Of a stretch of DNA of 64,000 nt, positions 1 to 11,107 are shown piece after piece. The notes below the pieces were generated by a model that worked only from the letters and a program-made list of their open reading frames with translations, had not been told where the DNA came from and did not search any database. Every line of letters begins with the position of its first letter. Position 1 is the first letter of the stretch. The stretch comes from Flabesymbios commensalis (Eukaryota; Annelida; Polychaeta; Terebellida; Flabelligeridae). The stretch is from positions 43,959,339 through 44,023,338 of the forward strand of contig OZ024911.1 of NCBI GenBank assembly GCA_964017125.1, in the 5' to 3' direction. Made by a program: the position numbers and the translations under genes.

Positions 1-89
1 CAAATATGGCATTCGAAGGGTTAATTGGGCACTCTGCCCCGATCTCAGCCTGAGTCTATTCATAGGACGAATATGGCTGCATCCGAAAT

Positions 90-430
90 GAACTTCATTG
101 AACCGACATCGATCCACATAGTGATCCAGAAAATCTTGAATAAATCCGGGAAAACAGAGCTCTGTGTATTCTTTAAAAAATTATGGCATAAAATTTCAAT
201 ACGTAAAGATCATTGTGCCAAGGTTTAAGGTCGATTGAGTAAAAATCCAAGGAGAAATAGCCCATCAAACTTTGCCATCGATCCACATAGTGATGTAGAA
301 AATCCTAAATAAATCCGAAAGAACAATTCGGAATTCTTAAAAAATATATACCATGCAGCCTGACTATCCCAGGAACATTGTGTTAAAATGGCAGGTTGAT
401 TTCATGAAAACTCAAGGAGAATTAGCACTC
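90..430. repeat. Two diverged tandem units in a NAMPT intron
   Basis: The phrase CGATCCACATAGTGAT occurs near 110 and again near 278. Each is followed by AAAATC, AATAAATCCG and later a stretch ending CAAGGAGAA.TAGC, giving a unit of about 170 bases, two copies, heavily diverged. No coding meaning. It resembles in style the other tandem-array elements in the window. Confidence 0.6.
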
Positions 431-660
431 TGATTTGAGGACATAGAAAACAGAAAAACAAGAAAGAACAAAACAAAACTCAATATGTTTGGGCATAGCC
501 CAACCATAATTAGGGCCTATACGTTCTGAAGCGTTCATAAACAACTTGATTCCCGAGATGTTGCTTCAAACATGGTGGTTATAGGTTATGGGGCCTACTT
601 TCGGGGTGGGCATATGGCTGGTTAATGGTATATTTTGATAGAGTTCCATCTATTTTTCAG

Positions 661-791
661 TCTGCTGGTATTGGTGGTATGTCACATCTGGTGAACTTTA
701 TGGGAACGGACACGATCGCTGGTATTATGGCAGCGAGAAAATTCTATGGCTGTGAAATGGGTGGCCATTCTATACCTGCGGCAGAGCATAG
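661..791 (+). CDS. NAMPT: NAMPT exon a (first in window)
   Basis: Acceptor TTTTTCAG ends at 660 and the donor GTGAGA starts at 792. It encodes [13 protein letters not shown], then GTDT and finally PAAEH, and ends in phase 2; the split Ser codon is completed by the next exon. It holds the Asp and the His that bind and activate the substrates. Confidence 0.95.
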
Positions 792-3700
792 GTGAGACAA
801 CCAAGTCTTTTTAACAACTTAAGGACAAATGTCTCATGTATATTCACGATCTGGCATATTGTGAAAAAAATTCCACAAAAACATACAAACTATCAAAATG
901 ATGACGTTTTGACTGGTAATCCTATTATAACATGGTTAAAGATAATGTCACGCCAGTAGTTTATTACTTGTACTTGTAGGCCTATACATTTTACCACATT
1001 GTATATTGTTTCGTTTTAACAATACACTATAACGCTGATGTATTCTTATGTTAATTGTAACATTGTGTAATAATTCACTGCAATAAATATCTATTTTTCT
1101 TTCTATCTTATTCCAAGATTTTCTAAATACATATAACTTCGGGTTTGCGGTAGCAATTCATAGAGACATTTACACAAAAACCTGAACACCTAAATGGGGA
1201 TATTATCTTTAAATGTATTTGCTGTGTGTGATAATTTGATACTCATAAAATATTTGACATCATTTTCAACCCTACATCAGGGTTTGACACAAACTTGTAT
1301 GAGCAGTGGTCCACAGGACAGTCCACCAGCTCAGAGGATCTGGTGGTCCTAATTTTTTTTAGTGGTCCTGACTACAACTAACTTTACAACACTTGTGAAA
1401 TTTTTCACGCTTGCGATGTGTTTCCACATCGTTAATTTTGTAAAACCATAAAAGGCATGATGGATAATGATCGATCTCAATGTCAATAATTCATGACCCT
1501 CATGATTACGAACACGTGTTTTGTTCCGTCTAAAGGGTGGGAGAGGGTACAGTGTTTCTGGTATTATCACCCTCGAGTGACGACAATTGTTCAAATATCT
1601 TTGGGGCATGTTACGATTCTGATTAGGGCTAGATATTTTGGTGGTCGACAGGACCACTGGATATGAACATTCTGGTGGTCCGACATAATTTCTGGTGGTC
1701 TCGGACCACCGTCAGTTGTGAACGCTGTTGTACCATTGACAAAACAGTCGCATTTGAATTATATAATAATTATCAAATTATTTAGTCAAGCACAATTCTA
1801 AGTCAAGACAAATTATAAAACGGCCAATTGAGGTGAACCATACTTATCATAGCTGCAAAATCTCTTAGTTTCACCCGATAGTTCTTATACATAATTGTGT
1901 TATAGCTCTTATACGTGTTTTTGTCATCTTCCCGATTTTCATTATGATATATATTATATCCGATTTGTGTAGATTCTATTTTATTTGTGCAGAGTTATGT
2001 AATATCTTATAAAGTGTTATACGTGTGATTTCAAATGAACAAAAACACTGCGAATTTAACTTTATCTTTTATATTATTTACAGTTAATTAAATACCTCCA
2101 TTTAATTTAAATTGTCATATTTCTTTATTTTGCTTTCTGGTAGCACATTGGTATCTTGTACAGCACGGAGCTAATTGAGAGTATGCTTAATTCCAGCACC
2201 ATCACAACGTGGGGTCAGGACGGGGAAGTGGAAGCCTTCCGTAACATGTTGACACAGTTCCCTAACGGTCTGGTGGCCTGTGTCAGTGACAGTTATAACA
2301 TCTACCAGGCCTGCGAGAAAGTGTGGGGAGATGAGCTGCGCGATCTGGTGGTCAGTCGTGGTGACAAAGGTTGTCTCGTCATCAGGCCGGACTCAGGAGA
2401 TCCAGCTACTGTTGTAGTGGAGGTAACTAAGCAGGCACAAAACATTTGTATAACATTTGAACAATGTTGGACCAACGTCGAAGACGTTGGGCCGACGTTG
2501 TACAAATGTTATACAAATGTTTTGTGTTTGGTGATAAGCTTCTCGACCCCCCCCCCCTCCCCCTAAATGACGGGCCTGGCTTCCAAGCCACCGCGAGACT
2601 TTTGGCTAAAACTGCACCGATGTTGAGTTTGCAAATCAGAGTTAAAAAATTAGGTTCTCTTTTATATAATACGCCCCTACATTTTTTAATTTTTACATTT
2701 CAGAATTTTTATTCTCGTTATCTCCCATTGCAAGTTACTGACTCAACTTCAAAATATTTGTATAACATTTATAGAATGTTGGGCCAAGAAGACGCTGGGC
2801 CGACATTGTATAAATGGTATAAAAATGTTTTGTGTTTGCTGGGGGTAATGGTAACTTCTCATAGTAATACATAAAAAACAATTATAAAGTAAATGATGTG
2901 TGTCTCTGTTTCGGTCTTCCAACATGTATGGCGCTATCAATTACGAGAATATAGTTCTACGATATAATGCTATTTTGATAGTTGTGATCTTTGAGCACGA
3001 AATCCAAACAATGATTGTGTTTTTTAGGTGTTAAATATATTAGGAAAGCAGTTTGGTCACACTTTGAATACAAAAGGATACAAAATGTTACCGCCGTACA
3101 TTCGAGTCATCCAAGGGGATGGAATTAATTATGAGGTATTAGATGAAATCCTTACCCACATGAAGAAACATGAATGGAGCGCAGACAACCTGGCGTTTGG
3201 CAGTGGTGGTTCTCTCCTACAGAAACTACACAGAGACACGCAGAAGTGCGCATTCAAATGCAGCTATGCTGTGATTGGAGGAAAAGAGGTATCTAACAAT
3301 ATTCGAAATTACATTTTAATATAGGTATCTCGGCAGACACAAGACGTTGAATCAATGTTGTTTTAACGTTGGTCCACCGTCGTGGTTAAACCAACATTGA
3401 TTCAACGTCTTGTGTCTGCTGGGATGCTTATGAAATGATGTCAAGATCCAATCTATGAATCGGCCCAGCCTCCCTGAATCCCTGTGAGTGCCCCCCCACG
3501 TAACACAGTGGGAAGGAGTCTTGCGTTATGAATATTAACTTGATTTATCAGTAGCCAATAAAGAATGGTTTGAGAAAAAATGTGTCCTTAACAGACTGGC
3601 CATGTTAACAGATTGGAGTTGGGTGAAATTATTTATGTCTGTACGTAGTAGAACTACGTCCTGCCTAGTGAGCTCGTCATTATATGATCTGGCTGTAGAG

Positions 3701-5285
3701 TGTATATGTCAGCTGTTTGTACACACATAACCCTGTAATCACAGACGTGGATCCAATGTTGGTTTGATGCCGGGTCAACGTTGTTTAAAATATGCCAATA
3801 ACATTACAATAATGCTGGGAATACACTTGATAGGCAGAAGTTGTTAACTGGTGACTGATTGACCGCTAAAATGTCAGACTTGACATAATTTGCAGGAATT
3901 AGTCAGGTTTAGATGAACTTTAATGTTTTTTTTCAAACGCCATATTGAGACACAAGATTTAAAAATGTGACTGTACACTTTTGAATACCGTATTTTCCGA
4001 TATATAACCGCTACTTTTTACTCTTTGTAAGGCCTGGTGACGCTGCGGAAATGTTCATGGGCTATCAGCCTACATGCTGTACTTCACGAACGGGCTGTTA
4101 CTCGGCCACGTGAGAACTAGCGGTGGATAGCCACTGCCCACCGCACACTTTATTACCCCCCCCCCCCGTCTCACAGTTAAGTTACCGCCACACAGTAATG
4201 AGGTAATGTATCATTGCTGGTGTGACATTTTACTGCTACGGTTCGCGGTTAACCTGCAAATAATTTACCATCGCATTCATCTTCGAATATTCTTATGTGT
4301 GAGCGCGACGATATAAAAATAGTCTTTGTATTTAGAAATTGAATAGATACATTGGAAGGTTAAAAATGAGTCTGCGAAATATGAATATACCGTTATTAAA
4401 TCACAATCAGGCCAAAATCGTCGTTTTTATTTTGGTTCTTTGACATGTCCATAATATGTCAACATGTGCAGAGACTAGAATTGCCTAATTTTTTTTTTAA
4501 TTTTGTGTTGCGCATTTACCAGTTAATAGAGAAATAAGGATGGGATTTAATTTCGGACATGCATGTGCAAAATAAGAAATATCCGGTACACATGGTACAG
4601 GAAAAACTGATAAAACGGGGTTTTCGGTACACTTGCTACGTTGCCACAGCAGCCCAAAAACTAAAAGACGCAATTCTAGTCTATGGACATGTTCTGTCTA
4701 GTTTCTAGTATGGCAGGACGGATGATTTTCATTCCCGCTAGTTACACGTGGCTGGTCAAGATCTTGAATTATGTGGGGCTGGTCAAGATCTTGAACTATG
4801 TGGGTCTTTGTTATCATTTGCTGAACTAGCTTTGTAAGTTATTATATTGTTTAGAAGGACCGAACTATTTTTCATTTTAAACACGCAATGATAATAATAC
4901 ATTTTCTCTTTCAGGTGCAAGTTTTTAAAAAACCAATTACAGATCCAGGAAAAAACTCTAAAAAGGGTAGATTAACACTAGAATTACAAGATGGTGAATA
5001 TGTAACAGTTCAGGAAGGGAAAGGTGACCCAAAGAAGGTGAGCTATTCAACTACATAATTATACCTAAATATATGCTTATACTCTTAACTTTATAGTGCT
5101 ATTTTTGTTTTTTATTAAGATGTTGAGTAAGTATGTCTTTATCACGATTTTAATTAAAATTGATTATCTTGATTTTTCAGGACATAATGGAGACAGTGTT
5201 TGAAAATGGGAAGCTGTTAAAGGACTTAAATTTTTCAGAAGTTAGAGAAAACGCAGAAATTGAGCTTGTGAAAAATAAGAAGTGA
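661..5285 (+). CDS. NAMPT: Nicotinamide phosphoribosyltransferase, 3' part of the gene (five exons)
   Basis: NAMPT condenses nicotinamide with PRPP to give NMN, the rate-limiting step of NAD salvage. It works as a dimer in cytosol and nucleus. Coding exons are 661-791, 2197-2422, 3028-3288, 4915-5037 and 5181-5285, all with AG/GT borders; together they make 281 codons plus TGA and the phases close. By comparison with human NAMPT this is roughly residue 206 to the end, so the first 200 or so residues lie upstream of the window. Visible family motifs in order: GTDT (Asp219 region), PAAEH (His247, the phosphorylated His), RPDSG (Arg311 and Asp313), QGDG, then GSGGSLLQK. All key active-site residues of this part are present. 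The C-terminus is shorter than human and ends in a lysine-rich tail. Nothing suggests a pseudogene. Confidence 0.96.
1296..1715. repeat. Cluster of GGTGGTCC / GGACCACC motifs
   Basis: GTGGTCC, CTGGTGGTCC and GGACCACC recur at both ends of this stretch (about 1306-1367 and 1640-1712) in both orientations, inside a NAMPT intron. The middle has no recognisable gene. It could be a small foldback element; I do not recognise a family. Confidence 0.4.
2197..2422 (+). CDS. NAMPT: NAMPT exon b
   Basis: The acceptor TTCCAG ends at 2196. The reading frame stays open upstream to 2156, but homology begins at STITTWGQD, so the open stretch before 2197 is intron. The exon contains [16 protein letters not shown] and the RPDSGDP loop, and ends in phase 0 at VVVE before donor GTAACT. 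A foldback repeat starts nine bases into the following intron. Confidence 0.95.
2431..2533. repeat. CCCAGCA-type foldback, copy in NAMPT intron
   Basis: Near-palindrome. The arms carry CACAAAACATTTGTATAAC and its complement; the centre is a CGTCGAAGACG core flanked by TTGGACCAA and TTGGGCCGA. It starts eight bases past the splice donor of exon b without disturbing it. Confidence 0.8.
2750..2845. repeat. CCCAGCA-type foldback
   Basis: Same arms as the copy 300 bases upstream (ATTTGTATAACATTTATA and complement), centre TGGGCCAAGAAGACGCTGGG, right end GTTTTGTGTTTGCTGGGGG. The left end has decayed. Confidence 0.75.
3028..3288 (+). CDS. NAMPT: NAMPT exon c
   Basis: The acceptor TTTTTTAG ends at 3027 and the donor GTATCT starts at 3289. 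It encodes [10 protein letters not shown], then [17 protein letters not shown] and [15 protein letters not shown]: the phosphate-binding part of the active site. Phase 0 on both sides, 87 codons. Confidence 0.95.
3330..3424. repeat. CCCAGCA-type foldback
   Basis: Arms GCAGACACAAGACGTTGAAT and a matching complement ending GTCTTGTGTCTGCTGGG; centre ACGTTGGTCCACCGTCGTGG. Lies about 40 bases past the donor of NAMPT exon c. Confidence 0.8.
4392..4700. repeat. Diverged copy of the TTAAAG long foldback
   Basis: Shares with the 18776 element TTTTTATTTTGGTT, GACTAGAATTGC, TTGTG.TGCGCATTTACCAGTTA, AAATAAGAAAT and the terminal AATTCTAGTCTATGGACATG, in the same order and with inverted arms. Strongly diverged, so an old insertion. 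It lies in the intron before NAMPT exon d. Confidence 0.6.
4915..5037 (+). CDS. NAMPT: NAMPT exon d
   Basis: The acceptor CTTTCAG ends at 4914 and the donor GTGAGC starts at 5038. It encodes [13 protein letters not shown], then [15 protein letters not shown] and EGKGDPKK, aligning with the human stretch INVFKDPVADPNKRSKKGR. Phase 0 on both sides, 41 codons. Confidence 0.95.
5181..5285 (+). CDS. NAMPT: NAMPT last coding exon with stop
   Basis: The acceptor ATTTTTCAG ends at 5180. It encodes [18 protein letters not shown], then [16 protein letters not shown] and TGA at 5283-5285. It aligns with the human C-terminal block LLHTVFKNGKVTKSYSFDE. Confidence 0.94.
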   Translation, partial: DIMETVFENGKLLKDLNFSEVRENAEIELVKNKK

Positions 5286-5837
5286 CAGCATATACATTAT
5301 CATTATGGGCTTAAAAATAATCATTCCGGCTCTATTGGGGGCTCTCTAGTTATATTAACTATCTTTTAATCTGCAGAAAAATGTCATATCAAGTTTTAAG
5401 TTATATATTTATTGGAAATTCACCTACAAATTAATTTGGCACTGTTTTTTGTGTTTGCTTTTAAATGTGGGAATATAAAAAATAATGTCATAAACAGCCT
5501 ATAATTGCGGGAGAATCCAGCAAAAATGACCAACAAACATTGTTTTTGTCTCGAATCGCTCACTATGTCTCGTGACATGGTAGGTATATCTATGTTTTGG
5601 TAGTTTGTGAATTCAATTAAATAGGGTGTTACCAATTTTCTCTCACACCAAATATTTGTTTCTGAGAGTATGTCTTATGGAAACAAAATTACGTACTGTC
5701 TGTTATGTAGGCCTATAAGTTTCATTTTTGGTGTATTTTTAAACAACCACCATTACAAATTTTGTTTCATTGAAGTAATCGTAAAGGAATGGCCAAAATG
5801 TGGTATAACATAGTATATACCAGGCTAGGGGGCGTTT

Positions 5838-5843
5838 AATAAA
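5838..5843 (+). terminator. Candidate NAMPT polyadenylation signal
   Basis: First AATAAA downstream of the NAMPT stop, 552 bases after it. A weaker ATTAAA lies near 5615. The 3' UTR in between looks unique and AT-rich. Confidence 0.45.
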
Positions 5844-8800
5844 TCATAACATTTGTATTTACTAGTTTATTTTACATTAGAGACTTGTACAGTAGTTTAT
5901 ACTCCAATTGAAACTTTACTCAAAATCTTTAAACAGCTGCGAAATATTCAACTTAACACATTATTCATGATTAGCCATGATGTTAAGTGATTACGCTTTG
6001 TGTTGCCTCAACGTCGATCACACGTATTTGACCAAACTTTAGGCTAGTCTTTTTTTGACAGCTGGAATATTATTCTATCTGATTATTTATATCGTTTGCT
6101 ATAGACTGAAATGACCAAGTGTAGTTGCCCGACACCTGTCCAATGACGGAGGATATTTCACAGCACGTGGTAGTAAATAACCAACAAATAGCCGTCATTT
6201 CGTTCTGGTGTCGAGTACGAAACTTGAGCCGAAGCTGTTTGCCAAGTGAATCTCATCTCTCACGAATAATCTTTACAAACTACTTTGTATAATATATATA
6301 TATACAGCACTACATATGTGATATGTACATGTATATATCAAGCTTCATCTAAATAGTAGCCTATTTGAAGTACAAAATATAGCATGCTCGCTAAATAACT
6401 CTTGTTTAATCGCTTGGAGAATTTGCAGTGTTAACCCTTGTAATGCTACAGTAGCAACTTTGTCCACTTCAGCTAATGCTACCTCACAACGCCAAGTAAG
6501 AGAAAGTCACTCCTCCAGTAAAACTGTAAAATGACGGGTATATTTCGCCAATTTAGAACATTCTTCACACTTTGTTTGCGTAACAAATAAAAAGAATAGT
6601 TTATTAGTTCACCTCTAAAAGCGCTAAATAAAATATTTAAAATTTTCACCCACTTGAAGTTGTGTCTCAACTTCAAGTGGTTGAAAATTACTCGCATTTG
6701 TTTAATTTGAGACCGAGCATTTCATTCCCAATAGCAGTGATTAAAAACAACAATAGTCGTGCTTATCAGGTTAAGGGTTCAATTTTAAGTACTTTTCTTT
6801 TTAGAAATGAGCTCTGAGTGTTTAGTGGGACCGTGGTCTTTATCACACCGTTATGCACTCCTCTGTTCAGCATCTTTATCATGTATATGTCCTATCACAA
6901 TATATCTTGAAATGATATTTACATGTGCACAAAAAAAAATACAAGACTTGAAATTGTAATCATTTATAGTCAAAAGGGCCCCATAATTGTTATGTTTGGT
7001 TAGGTTGTGAAATAATGTTTAAATCTGCGCATGTATCGATAAATAGGCCTACATAATGTGTATGAATGCTGGATGAACAAGGATTGCCACTAATAGCGGC
7101 CAGATAACAGAAGGCGTTGGTTGAGGGATCACCCAACGTCTCCTACGCTGACCCACCACGTGGCCAATATTAAGACATTGTCGCTTATTTTCCCTCTGTA
7201 TCACCCGCTCTATGGCTAAGGAAGGCTTCAACGTGACAACCCATAACATAACGTGCAAACAGTCTGTGATGCAGTGCTTCATATCATAATGTAGACTGGT
7301 AAAGATGCTATGTTGTACTTGTGTATTGTTGCTCGTTGTTGTACATGTTGTACATAGTGTGTGAATTTCTCATTACCCAACGGAGCTAATGTGTGCTCCT
7401 ACAGATTTCAGCATCTTCATTTTTAACTTCTAAATTTAACATAATAACCTAATAATATATGAATGTTATAAATAACATTCATTCCTGGAGGTCAGCTGTA
7501 TAATTAGTTCTATATTTTTTTAAAAGTTTGACAGATTATGTGGCTATAGAGCCTATGACCTCCGTATCTTTGTGATACATTATGATCAGCTAGCCATCTG
7601 TCACATTTATTTTAGGCCTACTTCAGATAGATGTCCGCCACGTGCATCTGTAAAGTTTATTTTTGCTGATGCTCTAAAAAATTTAATTCTTTCCTTGGAA
7701 CTAAACGTGAGAATTGTCATTCTTGAGGTTAGCACGTCTTAACTCGCATTTGGCGAAATTAAAAAGTTTGTGATTTTCCGGAAATTAAATCATGCTTTTA
7801 GAATATATCATATCAGATGTTCTTGTTGTGTATGTAACTATTTAGTTGATATCATCTTCATAATTTATCCACATAATTATAGGCCCCATGCGCTACTGTA
7901 TGACACAGCGTTGTACAAATCATAATTTCAATTGCAATAGTACTCAGGGCTACTAGCTCTTACCTTTGAAATTATTTGAATAACAAAACTATATATGAAT
8001 AGAATCATCGAGAAAAAAGCAAATACTAGTCCAAACGTAACATTTGTTGTTTGCATATATGTTTTTTTACATACAAAATCTTTAATTTGTTTAGCGGTAA
8101 TATCATGTCAGTAATGACTGACGTTGTGATTAACCTTGACGTAGTAAGACGGATTATTAATGTGCTCAATGCTGTATAATTATTACGAGATTTAATGATT
8201 CCATACATGTATTAAGGTTTCATAGTCTATGTGATATTGAAGTCTGGTGTTTTTTGCCAGGCTTTCTGTGTGCCATACTGTATTTATAGCTTTGACCACC
8301 AGATGTACATATAGATTAGGTTAACAATGTCACTGTGTTGATAGATTTACACTTAGTTTACGCAAGCAACTGAGGTAGCTGCTATACTGTCGCTTATATA
8401 TCTATAGATCTAAGCTCTGAAAGTTAATGATATTATGTGTAGGCCTAGTATTAAATAGATTAACATTGAAAACACCTCACTAGCAAATTATCATTCGCAA
8501 TGCTATGTAATGCTATGTTAGGACTATGTTACATATGTAATTATAGATATAATTTTGTTGTAACCATTTCTCTGTCACTGTTAAAATATTACTAAAATTT
8601 ATCACAGCCATGGCCTTACCTCTGCCGAGATCAAATTTCTATCTTCTTTTGGGTTGGATCGCGCAGGAAACGAGTAGGAATTACTGTTCTCATTGTGAAC
8701 GCTCTGATGTTTATAACCACCCTTCCGCACACCTAGATATTATTATGTTATTTTGATAATCACTTATTGATCAATACGTGTTGCTTGTTGAATTAGTAGA

Positions 8801-9638
8801 TTACAGAAGCTGGTCGTAATGCTACACTGAATCATAATATGTACATTACAGGGGACCCCACTCCTGTGGACGTTGCCCATGCTACGCCCACAATGTTTAC
8901 TCGGCGAGTCATGACGACCCACCTACTTTGAATGTGTATCTGTACCAGACGCGGTGTGAACTGCTGCCTTCGACATACATTCATTGAAATGACTGTTTTG
9001 TCGCTTTTAAAACTTTGGGAATGTTGATTATATTGGTAATCGGGTCAAACCAGTAGTAGCATCTTGACTTCCATTTGAGGCCACATAATGATGTTTCGCT
9101 GCTGTTTGCAGTATGACAATATGAACATGCCTACAATTAGTGTTATATAACTACAAATTTATAAATTAATTATGTCACGCCCGTTTTAAATCGCATTTTC
9201 CCCATTTTAACCGTTTTGTTTGTATGTATTTGGGGAAGATGAAACCGTCCTTTAAACAGTAAGTTTTAATCACTTAACATATATATATGCATTGTTTATA
9301 ATGTCGGAATGTAATATTTTTTTCACAAAAGTACCTGGAAATTAAATAAAAGTATGCCTATTAAATTCAATTTGTATATTGTGAACCTAATATTAATTAT
9401 TTTCCCATTTTCCGCACTATAGATATTATGGGGGCAAATCTATTTTTTGTTTGCCATGGGAACATATCTGTATTTTTATTTTCACATTTTTATTGATTGC
9501 GAATGTGGCCAAGTACAGCTTCAGGTTCGCACTATAGATTTACAATATTAATGTTAAAAGAGGGTTTAATGTGATGTATCGGTATTCAAGCTAATAACGA
9601 TAAATAGGCCTTTTGAACATAAAACGCATTCGCCGAAA
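5844..9638. other. Intergenic, no gene seen
   Basis: AT-rich and apart from the hairpin at 6643 largely free of recognisable repeats. No exon-like stretch with homology found on either strand. Confidence 0.6.
6643..6688. repeat. Short hairpin, TTTTCACCCACTTGAAGTTG
   Basis: Arms TTTTCACCCACTTGAAGTTG and CAACTTCAAGTGGTTGAAAA around a tiny loop. The same hairpin recurs at 10353. Confidence 0.75.
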
Positions 9639-9742
9639 ACACGATACATTGTACCAATGTTGCTTTATCGTTGGCCCACCGTCTACGACGCTGGCCCAAC
9701 AATAATTCAACAATGGTTCAATGTAACCTGTTTGCAGAGTTG
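9639..9742. repeat. CCCAGCA-type foldback, decayed ends
   Basis: Centre TTGGCCCACCGTCTACGACG then CTGGCCCAAC, with arms built on ACATTGTACCAATGTTG and its complement. The outer CCCAGCA ends are worn. Confidence 0.65.
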
Positions 9743-9854
9743 ACTTGACACAGTTTAATTGAAACAGCTGAAAAATATTTTTCCTGTGCCTTTATTTTGT
9801 TTCGATTGACATTACGATCTCAGGTCTTTATAATCTGCTACACACTTGCCCATA

Positions 9855-10090
9855 TTAAAGTTGATATATCACCCCTTATATAGTATGAATAATTTTGTGA
9901 CAAATAAATCAAAGTTGCCACAAGATGGGACACAAGTGTTTCCTTATATGGGGTGATTGGCTATCATGTGACCCTCTGCTGTGAGGGTCACATGATAGCC
10001 AATCACCCCATATATGGGGTGATTGGCTATCATGTGACCCTATAATATAATTATTCATACCATATAAGGGGTGATAGATCACCTTTAATA
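9855..10090. repeat. Nested palindrome, GGGGTGATTGGCTATCATG
   Basis: The outer inverted arms are TATCACCCCTTATATAGTA with ATAATT on the left and AATTATTCATACCATATAAG with GGGTGAT on the right. Inside, GGGGTGATTGGCTATCATG stands three times in alternating orientation (about 9951-10042). Probably a foldback element with an extra inverted copy. Confidence 0.75.
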
Positions 10091-10148
10091 TAAGACTCCT
10101 AACGGAATCACGACATCGGCTACATTGATGTATCTTGTAGGACCGCTA

Positions 10149-10256
10149 CCAGCAAACACAAGACAGTGACCCAATGTGTGGTCAATGTTGGCCCATTGTC
10201 TACGACGCTGGCCCAACATTGACCACACATTGAGTGAAAGTCTCGTGTTTGCGGGG
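10149..10256. repeat. CCCAGCA-type foldback
   Basis: CCAGCAAACACAAGACAGTG on the left, CTCGTGTTTGCGGGG on the right, centre TTGGCCCATTGTCTACGACG followed by CTGGCCCAAC. TA/TTA flanks hint at insertion into TA. Confidence 0.82.
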
Positions 10257-10328
10257 TTAATATTGTATGTTGTTCAATCGACCACCCAGGTCTTTATTCT
10301 TATTTTCAATCGCGTGAAGATGTTGATT

Positions 10329-10431
10329 GCCGCCGCAATTCCCACTTCAAAATTTTCACCCATTTGAAGTTGTGGATCGCGGTAGCGAGACACAACTTCA
10401 AGTGTGTGAAAATCGCCGCCGCAATTCCCAC
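10329..10431. repeat. Same short hairpin between 17-bp direct repeats
   Basis: The hairpin at 10353-10412 has arms TTTTCACCCATTTGAAGTTG and CAACTTCAAGTGTGTGAAAA. GCCGCCGCAATTCCCAC stands on both sides of it, at 10329-10345 and 10415-10431. The flanking copies look like a long target duplication or a local duplication. Confidence 0.75.
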
Positions 10432-11107
10432 CTCAAGGTGAAAGAAAATTCCTTTATATCACAAATTACTTAAGTATTATTAATTATGTGAAAATAAATG
10501 AAAGCTCAGGGCGTCGTTATTGTGATGAATTGTACAATTTTTAAAATGATTCTATTTTTCATTTACATCATATTGTAATATCTTAGTATTTAAAATGTCG
10601 TATATGCCACTTGTAAAGTGGAAGATACGACCATTCCACGTCTTATATTTTACTTCAGAATAGGCTGCTGAATAGCAATACAATAAAAAACAAGCTCAAT
10701 CACTGATAATGCTGATAAAGTTATGACAGATCAGGACATACAATATTGTATACTCGAAGGCTCATTTCACGTTGTGTGTAATAAAATTCCTACATGTGTT
10801 GTGCTTATAAACATATATTTCATAATAATGTGTTTTCTGTTTAAACTATAACTGTATTACGACACGTATGCCCTATCACTAGATATATGTAATATTCGGC
10901 GCGCACTGTTGTTTTAATGGTGGGAAAGCGTCGAAGACGATGGACTAGCATTAAAATGACATCGGATCAACGCATCATATTTACTGGAATACTGCTTTTA
11001 AAGTATTTTAGTGTTGATAACATATTTCTGAAAATATTATTACATATAGTTTTCACAGACTACAGTAGTACTACATGGTTCCAAGGTGAATAATCCGCTG
11101 ACAATCA

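Noticed and set aside
2156-2196. Open frame upstream of NAMPT exon b, reading [13 protein letters not shown]
   Set aside because: Homology to NAMPT begins at STITTWGQD, and the phase of the previous exon fits the acceptor TTCCAG at 2196. The upstream codons are intron read-through.
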